13,449 bases of DNA, from the NCBI GenBank assembly GCA_016201085.1, contig JACQDO010000420.1, forward strand, positions 1 through 13,449, in the 5' to 3' direction. The stretch is from Hyphomicrobiales bacterium (GTDB lineage Bacteria > Pseudomonadota > Alphaproteobacteria > Rhizobiales > Xanthobacteraceae). This document shows positions 12,563 to 13,449 of the stretch, piece after piece. Position 1 is the first letter of the stretch. Each line of letters opens with the position of its first letter. The notes below the pieces were generated by a model that worked only from the letters and a program-made list of their open reading frames with translations, ran no database searches and was not told the DNA's origin. The translations under genes and the position numbers were made by a program.

Positions 12563-13449
12563 ATGAACAAGCCCGTGGCTACCGGAACGGCGCAAATCGA
12601 CATCCCGGCGCCGGCTGCGCTCACACCGAAGCTCGGTGCACCGGCCCGTTCGCCGTTTCGAAAAATCCTGGCAGCCGCAACGCTGCTGGTTTTGCTGCTG
12701 GTGTCCGCATTCGCCTGGTGGACGCTGGGGACGACAAGTCCGGTAAATTATACGACCGTGCCGGTCACGCGTGGCGCCATATCCCGCGGCGTGACCGCGA
12801 CCGGAACCGTCAATCCCGAACTCACCATTATCGTCGGCACCTACGTGTCCGGCGTCATTCAGCAGTTGTTCTGCGACTACAACACGCAGGTGAAAAAAGG
12901 CCAGGTCTGCGCCCGCATCGATCCGCGCCCCTATCAGTCCATCGTCGATCAGAACAAAGCCAATCTCGCGGTCGCCCGGGCCCAGCTCGAAAAAGACAAG
13001 GCCAACCTCACCTACACCAAGCTCGCCTTCGAACGCGCCAGCCGGCTGGCGCAGACCAACGCGGTCTCGCAGGATGCAGTCGATACAGCCCGGAGCGCCT
13101 ACGCGCAGGCGCAGGCGCAACTCGCTTTCGACGAGGCCACCATCCAGCAGCGCCAGGCCGCGCTCGATGCCGCGCAGGTCAATCTCGACTACACCGACAT
13201 CGTCTCGCCGGTGGAAGGCACCGTGGTTTCGCGCAATGTGACCATGGGGCAGACGGTGGCGGCGAGTTTTCAGACCCCGACCTTGTTCCTGATCGCCACC
13301 GACCTCGCCCGCATGCAGGTCGACACCAATGTCAGCGAAAGCGACATCGGTGGCATCAAGCTCGGCGACAAAGCGACGTTCACCGTCGACGCCTATCCCA
13401 AGCGCTCATTCGGCGGCAGCGTGGCGCAAGTGCGCCAATCTCCGCAGAC
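12563..13449 (+). CDS. MacA/HlyD-type efflux periplasmic adaptor (5' part)
   Basis: An open frame of 295 residues runs off the window end. A cytoplasmic N-terminal segment of about 34 residues is followed by one transmembrane helix (about 35-53), which anchors the protein in the inner membrane. Then comes the first half of a biotinyl-lipoyl domain ('VTATGTVNPE', 'VGTYVSGVIQQLFCDYNTQV'), an alpha-helical hairpin rich in Gln/Ala (about 121-208), and the second lipoyl half 'YTDIVSPVEGTVVSRNVTMGQTV' (210-232). A beta-barrel domain begins with 'MQVDTNVSESDIGGI'. This order is that of MacA-like membrane fusion proteins that bridge an ABC (MacB-type) or RND pump to an outer-membrane channel. Two cysteines, C104 and C116, flank a lipoyl hairpin and could form a periplasmic disulfide. 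The ATG at 12563 follows GGAG at 7 nt. The pump gene should lie just downstream, beyond the window. Confidence 0.9.
   Translation, partial: MNKPVATGTAQIDIPAPAALTPKLGAPARSPFRKILAAATLLVLLLVSAFAWWTLGTTSPVNYTTVPVTRGAISRGVTATGTVNPELTIIVGTYVSGVIQQLFCDYNTQVKKGQVCARIDPRPYQSIVDQNKANLAVARAQLEKDKANLTYTKLAFERASRLAQTNAVSQDAVDTARSAYAQAQAQLAFDEATIQQRQAALDAAQVNLDYTDIVSPVEGTVVSRNVTMGQTVAASFQTPTLFLIATDLARMQVDTNVSESDIGGIKLGDKATFTVDAYPKRSFGGSVAQVRQSPQ

Noticed and set aside
11320..12624. Antisense open frame (434 codons) across the HNH, aldolase-fold and adaptor genes
   Set aside because: It runs against three recognisable genes and has no domain resemblance.

Overview
The window is GC-rich chromosomal DNA, most likely from an alphaproteobacterium of the Hyphomicrobiales (the Bradyrhizobium / Rhodopseudomonas / Xanthobacteraceae neighbourhood). 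Three things point there: the ethylmalonyl-CoA pathway pair ccr and ecm (meaA), the type of HNH endonuclease and GluQ-RS present, and short palindromic intergenic repeats of the kind scattered through rhizobial genomes. The species cannot be settled from this sequence alone. No rRNA, tRNA, CRISPR array, transposase or prophage gene is visible.

Layout. (1) 1-576: 3' part of a YihY/BrkB-family membrane protein, convergent with ccr. (2) 629-6009: ethylmalonyl-CoA pathway region. ccr (minus) is divergent from a GT-C-like polytopic membrane protein. A small GlsB/YeaQ-type membrane protein follows, then ecm (plus). The upstream regions of ccr and ecm share the palindromic motif ATGTTGC-N3-GCAATA. 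(3) 6006-6302: a lone XRE/HigA-like regulator whose stop overlaps that of ecm. (4) 6368-8511 (minus): gluQ followed by a hybrid histidine kinase/response regulator with no sensor domain; the kinase's last codons lie inside a palindromic repeat. (5) 8553-9939 (plus): an AlkA-like DNA glycosylase overlapping a carboxylesterase by 8 nt. (6) 10004-10790: a visibly more AT-rich two-gene island, a 98-aa protein of unknown function overlapping a HEPN/UPF0332-like protein. (7) 10812-10988: a run of palindromes, then an HNH endonuclease (11013-11570), a class II aldolase-fold protein with a predicted signal peptide (11605-12438), a FixK/FNR-like box, and the first 295 residues of a MacA/HlyD-type efflux adaptor running off the end.

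How the genes work together. Ccr makes (2S)-ethylmalonyl-CoA from crotonyl-CoA and CO2, and Ecm rearranges (2R)-ethylmalonyl-CoA to methylsuccinyl-CoA. They are two steps of acetyl-CoA assimilation without the glyoxylate shunt, and the shared upstream motif suggests common control. Most other genes look like ordinary chromosomal functions: tRNA modification, DNA repair, signalling and envelope. The best candidates for something undescribed are the 98-aa/HEPN-like pair, the shared ccr/ecm operator-like motif, and the palindromic repeat family, whose stems covary around an unchanged loop and whose members form the 3' ends of genes.
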